This document shows, piece after piece, positions 1 through 7,229 of a stretch of 64,000 nucleotides of DNA (position 1 is its first letter; each line of letters starts with the position of its first letter). Below the pieces are notes generated by a model. It made no database searches, had not been told where the DNA came from, and worked only from the letters and a program-made list of their open reading frames with translations. Both the position numbers and the translations under genes were made by a program. This DNA is from Aquibium sp. ELW1220 (GTDB lineage: Bacteria; Pseudomonadota; Alphaproteobacteria; Rhizobiales; Rhizobiaceae), in NCBI RefSeq assembly GCF_030398385.1, contig NZ_JAOAOQ010000002.1, positions 9,162-73,161 on the forward strand. Direction: 5' to 3'.

Positions 1-1
1 C

Positions 2-1423
2 GTTTCGCGGGCCGAAGACCACTCCGCCGCGAAACGATCAGCCTATCAATCCTGTAGCAGGATCGTGGACCACGAGGGCCAGGCGTTCGATTTCTCTCGC
101 AAGGCCGCCGAGCATGTCCGGACCATCATGCTCGCGCCTGATGCGGCGCCCGAATGGACACGCGATCCGGAGAAGCTGTGGCAGCGCGCGGCGGCGGTCG
201 AGAAGCGCATGGATGCCCAGGAAGCGCGCATCATCGATTTCTCCTTGCCGCGCGCCGTGCCGGCAGAATTGTGGGAGCCCTGCATCAGTCATGTGTATGA
301 ACCCTTCCTTCGTATGGGCATGGTGATGCAGATCGACATCCACGATACGCTCGCGAGTGACGGCGGTCGGAACGCGAACGTGCATGGACTGGCCACGCTG
401 AGGGTGATCGAGGGCAACGAATTCTCCTCGCGTAAGAGCCGGGCTTGGAACGACATCTTTCGGCAGCGCAACGGGCGCGAGGTTCGCGAGCAGTTCGCCG
501 CGCGGCTGACTAGGTTCTGCCAGGATCACGGCATCAACTACCAAGCCGACGCCCGCCCGAATGTGGAGCGTGACCGGCCAGCCCCGGAGCCGAACCTACC
601 GAGATGGAATTTCGAGGCTTTCGAAAGAACAGGCGAGATGCCCGAGGCGCTGGCGGCGCTTCAGGAACATCGAAGACGGCGTCGGGCATGGGAGGCAAGC
701 CGGTCCGAGGAAATCGAAGCCGCGCTGGACTTGACGACCGTAGAAGGCTATCTCCGTCAGCGTCGGCGGCGCCGCCTCTCTCCAGCCGATCCGGCACAAG
801 GGCTGCCAGCAAGGGGAGATCGCCGCGCCGCCATCCTGAGGGCTTGGCATCATGGCGGCTGGATCGGCGCCGATACCATTCCGTCAATCAGCGCCGTCCG
901 CTTCGATGATTCCCGAGGCGTCCTCTGGATCGACCTGAAGGACGGCAGCACGCTCCTTGACCTGGGCGACTCCATCGCCCTTCGCGGCCGGCTCACCTGG
1001 AGCGCTGCGCTGGAAACGGCCGCCGCCGCCGAGCGTCACGGCTGGACCGAGGTCCGCGTTCACGGCGACCAAGCCTACAAGGACGCCGCGAGCGTGGCAG
1101 CCATGCTGCGCGGCATTACCATACTCAATCATGAACTTTCGCCACATGCTCAGGCGCAGCTTGAGCGTCTGCTTGCCGAGCGTGCCGCATCGGCAGGGCA
1201 ATCGCAGAACCCGCAACCGTCACAAAAAGCCGATGACAGTTATGAAAGCCGATTTCGCTCGCCCAACAGCCAAGAGGTCCACCGGGCAATCACGAAACGA
1301 GCTTTCGTAGCCGAACCGTCTCCGCTTTTGCATGCAGACGCCGAAGCCGCTGCGCTTAACTTGAAGCCTAGCTCCCACAAAACCTGCCTACGCCGGAAAG
1401 ACGCTTGTCGCCTTCAGAACTAG
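2..1423 (+). CDS. MobA/MobL-family relaxase with LPD7-like C-terminus, 5' end cut by the window
   Basis: The reading frame is open to the left edge, so the true start lies outside the window; the first internal start codon is a GTG at 65, already inside the domain. The first ~150 visible residues follow the MobA/MobL nickase pattern: a Ser/Ala-rich helix, D-H-E-x-Q-A-F-D-F-S, the E-K-L-W-x-R-A block and a W-N-D motif. The usual metal-binding H-x-H after the Asn reads N-A-N-V-H, so the first His is Asn here, which may weaken nicking. Residues roughly 255-360 of the GTG-numbered protein resemble the LPD7 domain of large mobilisation proteins. Such relaxases nick at an oriT to start conjugal transfer. 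The gene runs toward a convergent small gene, with a hairpin terminator between them. Family call is from recognised motifs; activity is uncertain. Confidence 0.8.
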   Translation, partial: VSRAEDHSAAKRSAYQSCSRIVDHEGQAFDFSRKAAEHVRTIMLAPDAAPEWTRDPEKLWQRAAAVEKRMDAQEARIIDFSLPRAVPAELWEPCISHVYEPFLRMGMVMQIDIHDTLASDGGRNANVHGLATLRVIEGNEFSSRKSRAWNDIFRQRNGREVREQFAARLTRFCQDHGINYQADARPNVERDRPAPEPNLPRWNFEAFERTGEMPEALAALQEHRRRRRAWEASRSEEIEAALDLTTVEGYLRQRRRRRLSPADPAQGLPARGDRRAAILRAWHHGGWIGADTIPSISAVRFDDSRGVLWIDLKDGSTLLDLGDSIALRGRLTWSAALETAAAAERHGWTEVRVHGDQAYKDAASVAAMLRGITILNHELSPHAQAQLERLLAERAASAGQSQNPQPSQKADDSYESRFRSPNSQEVHRAITKRAFVAEPSPLLHADAEAAALNLKPSSHKTCLRRKDACRLQN

Positions 1424-1446
1424 CCAGCGTTCCCCAAAAGAAAGCA

Positions 1447-1470
1447 AAAAGGCGGCTAGCGCCGCCTTTT
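1447..1470. terminator. Bidirectional rho-independent terminator
   Basis: A perfect inverted repeat with 10-base arms (A4-GGCGGC and GCCGCC-T4) around a TAGC loop. It has an A run on one side and a T run on the other, so it can stop transcription from both the relaxase gene and the convergent small gene at 1473-1676. Confidence 0.85.
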
Positions 1471-1472
1471 CA

Positions 1473-1676
1473 TCAGAGAGCTACGAGAGCTTCAACTTTC
1501 TTGTCGATTTTGGCCTGCAAGCGAGCGGCTGCTTCTGGAGGCAGGTGGCCGTGTTCAATCGCCCGTGCCAGCTTCTTCCGATACATCGTCTTGACTGACG
1601 CTACAGTGCGCAAATTCTTCTTCTTCGGTTCGGTAAGGACCTCCACCCGAAGCTGCTTCGATATCAAGGCTGACAT
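1473..1676 (-). CDS. Small basic hypothetical protein, 67 aa
   Basis: The start at 1676 is chosen because an AAGGGG ribosome site lies a few bases upstream; a longer version from 1733 lacks one. The product is Lys/Arg/Ala-rich. Its second half (residues ~30-65) looks helical, with E-x-A-A-x-x-L-Q-A-K-I-D-K-K-V-E spacing that could form a short coiled coil. No family is recognised. It is convergent with the relaxase and shares its terminator, so it probably belongs to the mobile element. It could be an accessory mobilisation or DNA-binding protein, but nothing in the sequence proves that. Confidence 0.55.
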   Translation of the reverse strand: MSALISKQLRVEVLTEPKKKNLRTVASVKTMYRKKLARAIEHGHLPPEAAARLQAKIDKKVEALVAL

Positions 1677-1936
1677 ATCATATCCCCTTACATCCTCATC
1701 ACGCGGTGAGCGCAAAGCAGGAGTGCGGTGCACACTACGAACGTTCGATCGTACCCGTCAAGTTGGCAGCAAGGTGGCCATCTTCGCCACTGTGGACTAC
1801 CAATCGGTAAACGACACAACGAAAAAACGTGAGTGGAGTTCCTCTGGCCTGCTGTTGGTAGAGTGTCAAGTCCGTTGCAATCCACCATGCTGCCGCTAGA
1901 AGGCTATATGGGACGGCTTGGAAGCAGAAACAATCA

Positions 1937-3077
1937 ATGCTCGAAGAAACTCTGAGGCTCACGGTGGGCGACACAATCGCGCACATTCTCCCCATGGGCT
2001 CTATGGGGTTGGAAGGAGACGAAGATCCTGAGGATGAACCCACCGATGATCAGGACGACCGAAGTTCATGGCGTGAGCTGCCAATATGGCCGACCGACCT
2101 ATTTGTGGCTGTAGCCCATCTCGTTCACGTCTCGGGGCTCCTCACCTACTTCGATCCGGATCCTGATGCCCTATTCAGGCCAAATGATCGTCCACTGTGT
2201 TTCACCCTCACACATAAGGAACGAGTTGAAGCGCAGGCGGCGGGAAAACAATGGGCTAAGGATCCCACGCCATCCCAAACGGTAAACCGTCTTTGGGCTA
2301 AGGTGGTAGGAGCTTGGGAGGAACGGATACGTGCTTCCGCGCACTTTCAAAACGCTAGACGGCGCAGCGTCCCAACTTGGTGGAAGGCGGCGCTACAGCT
2401 GCTAATAATCGCTGACGAGGCATGCGTCGGGCTAGGCGCTCCACCAACCTCAGAATACCCTGAGCGTTGGCTCGTTGAAATCTTCGAAACAATCCAAGCG
2501 AAGCCGTTCGCAGGCGACAAGAAACTAGCGGCGGACGCCTACCAGGCGCGTCGACAACGTAGCAGTTTCGGAGTTGATAGCGATCCAGACGTTGCCTGCG
2601 TCCAGCCAAAAAGTCGCATAGCATCTGTGGGGTGTAGCCTCAGAAACCTTACGAAACATGTGGCCTATATCCCTCACGTCGGGAACGTACGCTGCCATTG
2701 GCATCAACCGATCGGATCCGACCTGCCTGAGGATCGCGACACTCTCGATATCTTGCTGGTCCCGCTTCCGCTCACGATTGAAGACGCGTCCTTCCACCCA
2801 AAAGCTAAAGCAGATCCAGATCCGTCAAAACGCCCCCGGGGTTTTGACACTGACTTCAGTGGCCTTGGTGGAAAGGTCAATCCGCAAGTACGGAGGTCCG
2901 CGAGTAATAGCCTTTTGGAAAGACGAGGCAGGGAATCGGAAGGAATTGACACTGGAAGACCATTCGGCGTCGCTCCTGCTCCGGCTAGAAGCGAAGCGGA
3001 CGGAGGACCAAACTCTGGACGGCAGGCCAAGCGAGAACACTTGGGCTTGGCTATTTCGGGAAGCCATCAGTCTCTAG
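1937..3077 (+). pseudogene. Frameshifted gene of unknown function
   Basis: Two overlapping frames appear to be one broken gene. Frame one starts at the ATG at 1937 and reads plausible protein to about 2845: an acidic linker at residues ~25-45, a W-P-T-D-L-F-V-A-V-A segment, a W-K-A-A-L helix and S-L-R-N-L-T-K-H followed by D-I-L-L-V-P-L-P. After that it becomes Arg/Ser-rich noise ending at 3187. The next frame carries V-E-R-S-I-R-K-Y-G-G-P-R-V-I-A-F-W-K-D and ends cleanly at 3077. The switch falls on a C5-G4 run near 2834-2842, consistent with one extra base. The family is not recognised. It could be a decayed accessory or defence gene, or intact with a sequencing error. Confidence 0.5.
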
Positions 3078-3258
3078 TCTGGGCGAGGCGCCAGCATGGC
3101 ATGACGCGGCCATGTTGCTCCTGCGACGATCGCTCGCACTATGCAATGCAAAGACACAGCGCAGCGTATTCTCGGTTTGCCCGCTAGCAGGGTACAACCG
3201 ATGCCGAAGCGAATACAAAATTCGTTCAAACGGGCGCAAAATATCAACAAATCGAGCA

Positions 3259-4161
3259 CTATGACATCTTGTCCGTCGGATATATTCTGATCACGCTCGG
3301 CTCGCAGCTGAGTTCAACTAGGGTGCCCAGCCTAAGGGAGAGGTTGACCTTGCCATGACCACTTCGGAACCCATAGGCGATCGGGAAAGAATAGTCGCCA
3401 AGCAGGTCTTGAATGACTGATCTGAGGTCATTGTAGGGATCGGTGCAGTTCGTCATCGCGCCGAATACGACGGCCCGCGCAGACTCAAACACTCCAGCGC
3501 TCCTAAGCTGCGTAAGCATTCGGTCGATTCGGTACGGCGGTTCACCAGTGTCTTCCAAAAACACGATGCTCTCAGAGAAGTGGGGGGCATAATTCGTTCC
3601 CAATGCGGCGGCAACCAAGGACAAACAGCCGCCAATCATCAGGCCACGCGCGCGTCCGGCCCGGAGAAACTCAATTGGTTCTACTACAGGTTCTTCGCAG
3701 AAAATTGCGGTGTGTAGAGACCGGCGGTTCAGCTCGCATTCCCGCGTGTCATCCAATAGTTGCCGCGTTGCAATATTCGGCCCATGTATCGAGATAATAT
3801 TCGGCCAGAAAGAGGCGGCAGCAAGGTGCAAAGTGGTAATATCGCTATGTCCAACAAGCAGCTTGCGGGCAGGACTCAAATCTGAATCCAAATGCCGAAG
3901 CAACCGTGCACTCCCATAACCGCCCCGCGTGCAGAATATTGCCCGAATCCGGTCGTCCACCAAGGCCGAATTGAGGTGAGAAGCCCTGATCCCGTCCGGC
4001 CCGGCTAGGTAGAAATGGTGAGTATCGTCAACGCGAACATCCACTTGCAGATGCCAGCTCTGGAGCAGCGATACTGCTGCGGAAAGCAGATCACTATCCG
4101 CACCGCGAAACTGCGAAGCGGGCGCTACGATGCAAACGAGATCTCCGGGCTTGAGCCTCAT
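3259..4161 (-). CDS. S66-family LD-carboxypeptidase / MccF-like serine peptidase
   Basis: This 300-residue protein has the length and triad of peptidase family S66 (LdcA, MccF): nucleophile Ser106 in G-H-S-D-I-T, Glu203 in F-L-E-D-T-G-E and His269 in S-G-H-G. The N-terminal G-D-L-V-C-I-V-A-P-A-S and the C-T-R-G-G-Y-G motif at ~77-83 are also typical. LdcA enzymes cut the L,D bond before the terminal D-Ala of murein tetrapeptides in the cytoplasm; MccF enzymes cleave an amide in microcin C-type compounds and give self-immunity. The ATG overlaps the stop of the VanX-like gene as ATGA, so the two are translationally coupled. It is the last gene of the 7038-3259 operon. Context favours immunity or tailoring over murein recycling, but that is inference. 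Confidence 0.88.
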   Translation of the reverse strand: MRLKPGDLVCIVAPASQFRGADSDLLSAAVSLLQSWHLQVDVRVDDTHHFYLAGPDGIRASHLNSALVDDRIRAIFCTRGGYGSARLLRHLDSDLSPARKLLVGHSDITTLHLAAASFWPNIISIHGPNIATRQLLDDTRECELNRRSLHTAIFCEEPVVEPIEFLRAGRARGLMIGGCLSLVAAALGTNYAPHFSESIVFLEDTGEPPYRIDRMLTQLRSAGVFESARAVVFGAMTNCTDPYNDLRSVIQDLLGDYSFPIAYGFRSGHGKVNLSLRLGTLVELSCEPSVIRIYPTDKMS

Positions 4162-4892
4162 AGCATCGCCACCTTGCCTTGTGGCCAGGTCGCGATCCCA
4201 CCATACTTAGCCGCCGGAAGTCCAAAAAATGCTGCGGCCCGTCGCGTGCCGAGTTCAAAATGCCAGTACTCGTCCGGGTATGGTGCAAAACCAGCGCGAA
4301 CCATGGTCCAATAAAGTAATCTCCGCATATCTCGTCTAGTTCGGTCGTTGGCGGATTTGATTCGTCGGAACGTCCCCTCGTAATAGGCGGTAGCCGCGAC
4401 GTCATCGAACTGATCGAACTCGGCGCCGAGATCTATAAGCGTTCCCTCGACGGTGGCGAGTCCGACGTCCACGGCGGCGCCTGTGCAGTGTGGCGGTGGA
4501 GCTAGATGGTACTCCGCCTCGGACCCGGGTAGCGGACTCACGAAGCGAGATATCGTAGCCGCGCGGAGCTCATTCGACAGTGGACAATCCAGCAAATCAG
4601 CGGCGAAACGATCAGCTATTTCCTTCTGTGTCTCTAACGACCTGAAACCATCGTATATCAGGATACATAAGTTATCGGGAAGCGTGCGTGTAGCAGCATG
4701 CAATACCTCGACAACCCCCGTCCGCAAGTAAACCGATGACCCGGCCGTTGCGAACCCGCGCGCGAAATACGCTGGGCAGACCTTAAGTCTATCTACCGGA
4801 TCGACTTTGATCATTGGCTCGCCGCATTCATGGATTATCACGTCTCGGTTATCTAAGTCGGACAACGTGGGTATAGGCCTAGTTTGATGCAT
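4158..4892 (-). CDS. VanX/DdpX-like D-alanyl-D-alanine dipeptidase (peptidase M15D)
   Basis: The start at 4892 follows GGGAGG with a 6-base gap; a longer frame to 5015 only overlaps the upstream gene. The 244-residue product carries all VanX landmarks: Arg84 in Y-D-G-F-R-S, zinc ligands His135 and Asp142 (H-C-T-G-A-A-V-D) and the catalytic Glu208 / zinc ligand His211 in D-E-Y-W-H-F. VanX-type enzymes hydrolyse D-Ala-D-Ala in the cytoplasm or, as DdpX, salvage it. Here it overlaps the end of the D-Ala-D-Ala-ligase-like gene by 14 bases and is coupled to the S66 peptidase by ATGA. No VanH, VanR or VanS is present, so a standard glycopeptide-resistance operon is unlikely. The substrate is probably a dipeptide related to the product of the neighbouring ligase, by inference. 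Confidence 0.88.
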   Translation of the reverse strand: MHQTRPIPTLSDLDNRDVIIHECGEPMIKVDPVDRLKVCPAYFARGFATAGSSVYLRTGVVEVLHAATRTLPDNLCILIYDGFRSLETQKEIADRFAADLLDCPLSNELRAATISRFVSPLPGSEAEYHLAPPPHCTGAAVDVGLATVEGTLIDLGAEFDQFDDVAATAYYEGTFRRIKSANDRTRRDMRRLLYWTMVRAGFAPYPDEYWHFELGTRRAAAFFGLPAAKYGGIATWPQGKVAML

Positions 4893-5871
4893 ACCGCACC
4901 TCCCATATGTCTGGCTCGTCGCGAACGATGAATGCGGAGTTGGCGTAACTCTCGCAGAGCTCGTCAAACGAGATTCCAGCAGCGAGTGCCGCATCGCAGG
5001 CGATCGAACTCTCAAGCAAGCCCGGTATGCCGTTCATCTCGAGTACGCATAGTTCGCCGTTCCCAAGGAGGAGCAAATCAGTGCGGGTTAACCCTACGCA
5101 GCCGACCTCCTCATGTAGCCGCAAAACCACTTTCTTGATCCGGGCGGAAGTCTCAGCATCGATGCGGGCAGGGATGACATGCCGATCCCGACCCTCCTTT
5201 CCGAATTTCTGTTCCTTTCCCATCACCAGCGCGTCGTCGCGCCGGAGCTCGACTATTGGCAGAAACATTGGTCCGTCCAGGTAGTCGATGACCGTACAGC
5301 TTATTTCGGCAACGGCTTGTTCCAGGTGCTGCACCAAGACTCTCCCCTCTCGATCCAACATGCTCGTTGCTGCCGCTATGGCTTCATGATGCGTGTCGAA
5401 AATTTCTAAACCTTCGCTTGAACCGGAGAAGTTTGGTTTTACAAGCAGCGGTGGAGCGACCTGCCCAACGCGTCGCTCCTTCTCGGCGTCCGAGAGCTGG
5501 CGTGTAAGCACGCATCCGCGTGGGGCGCGGACGGCAGCCTCGACCGGAAAGATCCGGTCGACTACATTCGCGAGGGCGGCCTTGTCCTGCATCATGGACC
5601 CCGACCTCGGAGTCGGTCCTGCACACGGAACGCCTAGGACTCTGGCCAATGCAAAAACATGACCGTCCTCACAAGGAGGACCGAATCCCACGGGAACCAC
5701 CAAGTCGGGTCTGTCGCTCAGCAGATACTCAACCAATTCCATCCCCTCGCGCGAGTGAATCACATGCGTCTTCCAACCGCGTTTGAGCAGTGATTCATTC
5801 ACCCGGTGGCCGGATATCACACCGTATGGGTCTTCTTCAGTCCTAGAGCCGATCACCACTAGCGCTTTCAT
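4879..5871 (-). CDS. D-alanine-D-alanine-ligase-like ATP-grasp enzyme
   Basis: Three ATGs in a row (5877, 5874, 5871) follow a GGAG; only the last has good spacing (7 bases), giving M-K-A-L-V-V and 330 residues. The Ddl-like order is complete: N-terminal Rossmann-like region, C-E-D-G-H-V-x-A-L-A-R-V-L-G-V-P-C-A-G at 67-85, D-K at 96-97, ATP-binding K-P-N-F-S-G-S-S-E-G at 145-154 and E-M-N-G-I-P-G-L at 278-285. Ddl enzymes join two D-alanines through an acyl phosphate. The first glycine-rich motif is atypical (G-S-R-T-E-E-D) and the gene sits in a mobile operon, so an altered substrate is plausible, as in ATP-grasp dipeptide and peptide ligases of natural product pathways. It overlaps the 323-residue gene upstream and the dipeptidase downstream. 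Confidence 0.87.
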   Translation of the reverse strand: MKALVVIGSRTEEDPYGVISGHRVNESLLKRGWKTHVIHSREGMELVEYLLSDRPDLVVPVGFGPPCEDGHVFALARVLGVPCAGPTPRSGSMMQDKAALANVVDRIFPVEAAVRAPRGCVLTRQLSDAEKERRVGQVAPPLLVKPNFSGSSEGLEIFDTHHEAIAAATSMLDREGRVLVQHLEQAVAEISCTVIDYLDGPMFLPIVELRRDDALVMGKEQKFGKEGRDRHVIPARIDAETSARIKKVVLRLHEEVGCVGLTRTDLLLLGNGELCVLEMNGIPGLLESSIACDAALAAGISFDELCESYANSAFIVRDEPDIWEVRYASN

Positions 5872-6814
5872 CATCATTCTCCATTGCGTCGAGAAGCCTT
5901 CTCCCGAGATTGAAGCCGTTGACGCGGGCAAAGCGCATTGCTCTCTCTGTGCTCAAAGCGGCCTCGATCAGGTCCGCAACTCCCTCCTCGTCGACGAGCC
6001 GGATTGCTGCTCGGGCTTCCCGCCTAAGCGCGCCATTTCCTCCCCTGGCCGGATTTGCAGCCGTAGAAAGACCTTTGATGGCTTCTGCGGGCCGGAGCGC
6101 TGCCAAGAGAGATGGCTCATAACTTGTCGGCTGGTACCACGGCACTCGCAGCGCCTTGATGATCACCCCGACAGCTGGTGCAATACGCAAGCCCCGAGTT
6201 GCAGCCGCAGAGCGCACCTGCATGCGCACCGCCCAAAACCTAGCCTCGGTCGCACCCCCGACCGTAATTCGCACCGGAGTGTCATCGGAATCAGCAATGT
6301 CAGCGAACATCGAGGGGGAAGCGTGTTCTAAAGCGTAGCGGAGAGACGGTGGTTTACCGGGTCTGTGTCGCGAATCCCGACTCAGCACCCATTCGAGAAG
6401 GTCCGGACCAAGGTCAATATCCAGGTCCGGCGGAATTTCGGGATCGCGCCGCGCGAAATCTAGGTAAATCGGACTGTCAACACCCGCGATGCGCAGAGCG
6501 CCTGCCAATGTTACCAAGGACATTAGTGCACGCCCGCGATGGAAGCCCTCCGTTTTCGGGGCCGACGTAAACAGCCTAATCTTCGGTATCGATGGTTCAA
6601 TGAGCAGGCGGACATCGCTTCGGATCGCCTCCGCGACGCAGCCGGCATATCCGAGAACCCGAAAAGGAACATCGGTGCTCAGTGGGCCGACGCCAATCAT
6701 AAGTTCAATTGGTAATCTGCCTGCTCTCGCGTCATCGATCGCACAGACACTCGCCTCGAGTTCACTGGTTGCTATCGGTGACGCTAACGCTACAGCCTCG
6801 CTGAAGACCTTCAT
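5843..6814 (-). CDS. Unrecognised 323-aa protein of the peptide-chemistry operon
   Basis: No family is recognised with confidence. The protein is soluble, without signal peptide or membrane segments. Its layout faintly recalls the catalytic fold of class I aminoacyl-tRNA synthetases: E-G-F-H-R-G-R-A-L at 89-97 where an H-x-G-H motif would sit, after a beta strand K-I-R-L-F-T-S; then V-R-I-T-V-G-G-A-T-E-A at 181-191, like the V-G-G-x-D-Q segment of TyrRS; and I-K-G-L-S-T at 246-251, near where K-M-S-K-S would fall. None of these matches is exact, so this is a hypothesis only. The ATG overlaps the stop of the 75-residue gene as ATGA and the end overlaps the ATP-grasp gene, so it belongs to one transcription unit with peptide-bond enzymes. 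A structure-based search would decide. Confidence 0.8.
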   Translation of the reverse strand: MKVFSEAVALASPIATSELEASVCAIDDARAGRLPIELMIGVGPLSTDVPFRVLGYAGCVAEAIRSDVRLLIEPSIPKIRLFTSAPKTEGFHRGRALMSLVTLAGALRIAGVDSPIYLDFARRDPEIPPDLDIDLGPDLLEWVLSRDSRHRPGKPPSLRYALEHASPSMFADIADSDDTPVRITVGGATEARFWAVRMQVRSAAATRGLRIAPAVGVIIKALRVPWYQPTSYEPSLLAALRPAEAIKGLSTAANPARGGNGALRREARAAIRLVDEEGVADLIEAALSTERAMRFARVNGFNLGRRLLDAMENDDESASGDRL

Positions 6815-7038
6815 GATCGCCCCCCCGCATCGGAAGTGGCCTCAAGAATCTCGCCCGAACTGTTGACGATAAACCGGGCGATGAGGCCGAAAGGGGTTTT
6901 CATGTTCGGCCTGAGGATGATCGGTGAATTCGGCGTCTCCCTCTGTTCCGTGCTGTCGCGACGGGACTGAAGGGCTTTGTCGCCTATGAACTGGATGACC
7001 GGGGTCCGAATCGAGGCTTCGTTTCCAATACCGCCCAT
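6811..7038 (-). CDS. 75-aa first gene of the operon, possible precursor or accessory peptide
   Basis: The start at 7038 follows a strong AGGAGG with 7-base spacing, the best ribosome site in the operon. The product has no signal peptide and no Cys, and no family is recognised. It contains T-P-V-I-Q-F-I-G-D-K near 12-21, a charged Arg/Glu/Ser stretch in the middle, M-K-T-P-F-G-L-I-A-R-F-I-V at about 46-58 and a short tail ending A-G-G-R-S. Being small, first in the operon, strongly translated and coupled by ATGA to the next gene, it has the position of a ribosomal peptide precursor or carrier. It could equally be a small partner protein. A precursor role is inference from position only. Confidence 0.65.
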   Translation of the reverse strand: MGGIGNEASIRTPVIQFIGDKALQSRRDSTEQRETPNSPIILRPNMKTPFGLIARFIVNSSGEILEATSDAGGRS

Positions 7039-7058
7039 GGCAATTCCTCCTGGCCCTC

Positions 7059-7087
7059 AAAATCGCCGCAAACGGACGGCTTGTCAA
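7059..7087 (-). promoter_or_regulatory. Candidate promoter of the peptide-chemistry operon
   Basis: On the minus strand a perfect TTGACA (7087-7082) is followed after 17 bases by GATTTT (7064-7059), a weak -10. Transcription would start only a few bases before the AGGAGG of the 75-residue gene, giving a very short leader. The -35 is convincing; the -10 is not. Confidence 0.4.
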
Positions 7088-7088
7088 C

Positions 7089-7122
7089 CTCATTTATGCT
7101 AAGTGTGTATCTCATTTTATGC
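7089..7122. promoter_or_regulatory. Direct repeats, candidate operator in the divergent intergenic region
   Basis: CTCATTTATGC (7089-7099) and CTCATTTTATGC (7111-7122) begin 22 bases apart, about two helical turns, so a protein would meet both on one face of the DNA. They lie just upstream of the minus-strand promoter and between that operon and the divergent LpxI-like gene. The HTH gene at 8034-8726 is a natural but unproven candidate binder. Confidence 0.4.
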
Positions 7123-7229
7123 ACCCGTAAACCGCACTTATATGCGAGCGCGAATAGAGTGCTTTGCGAAGAGTAGTAAGCTAGATTTGATTCGCGTCAG
7201 CACGTATCACGGCGGCGAGGGGACCACAT

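Noticed and set aside
1405-1899. Plus-strand frame across the hairpin terminator and the small minus-strand gene
   Set aside because: It crosses a strong terminator, has no ribosome site and no recognisable domain; the opposite-strand 67-aa gene has better support.
4158-7038. Glycopeptide-resistance operon of the vanHAX type
   Set aside because: A ligase and a VanX-like enzyme are present, but there is no D-lactate dehydrogenase and no VanS/VanR pair, and the order with an S66 peptidase and two unknown genes does not fit.
6811-7038. Graspetide-type precursor for the ATP-grasp enzyme
   Set aside because: The neighbouring ATP-grasp protein belongs to the Ddl type, not the graspetide ligase type, and the peptide lacks the usual acidic/Thr core pattern. 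A different precursor type remains possible.
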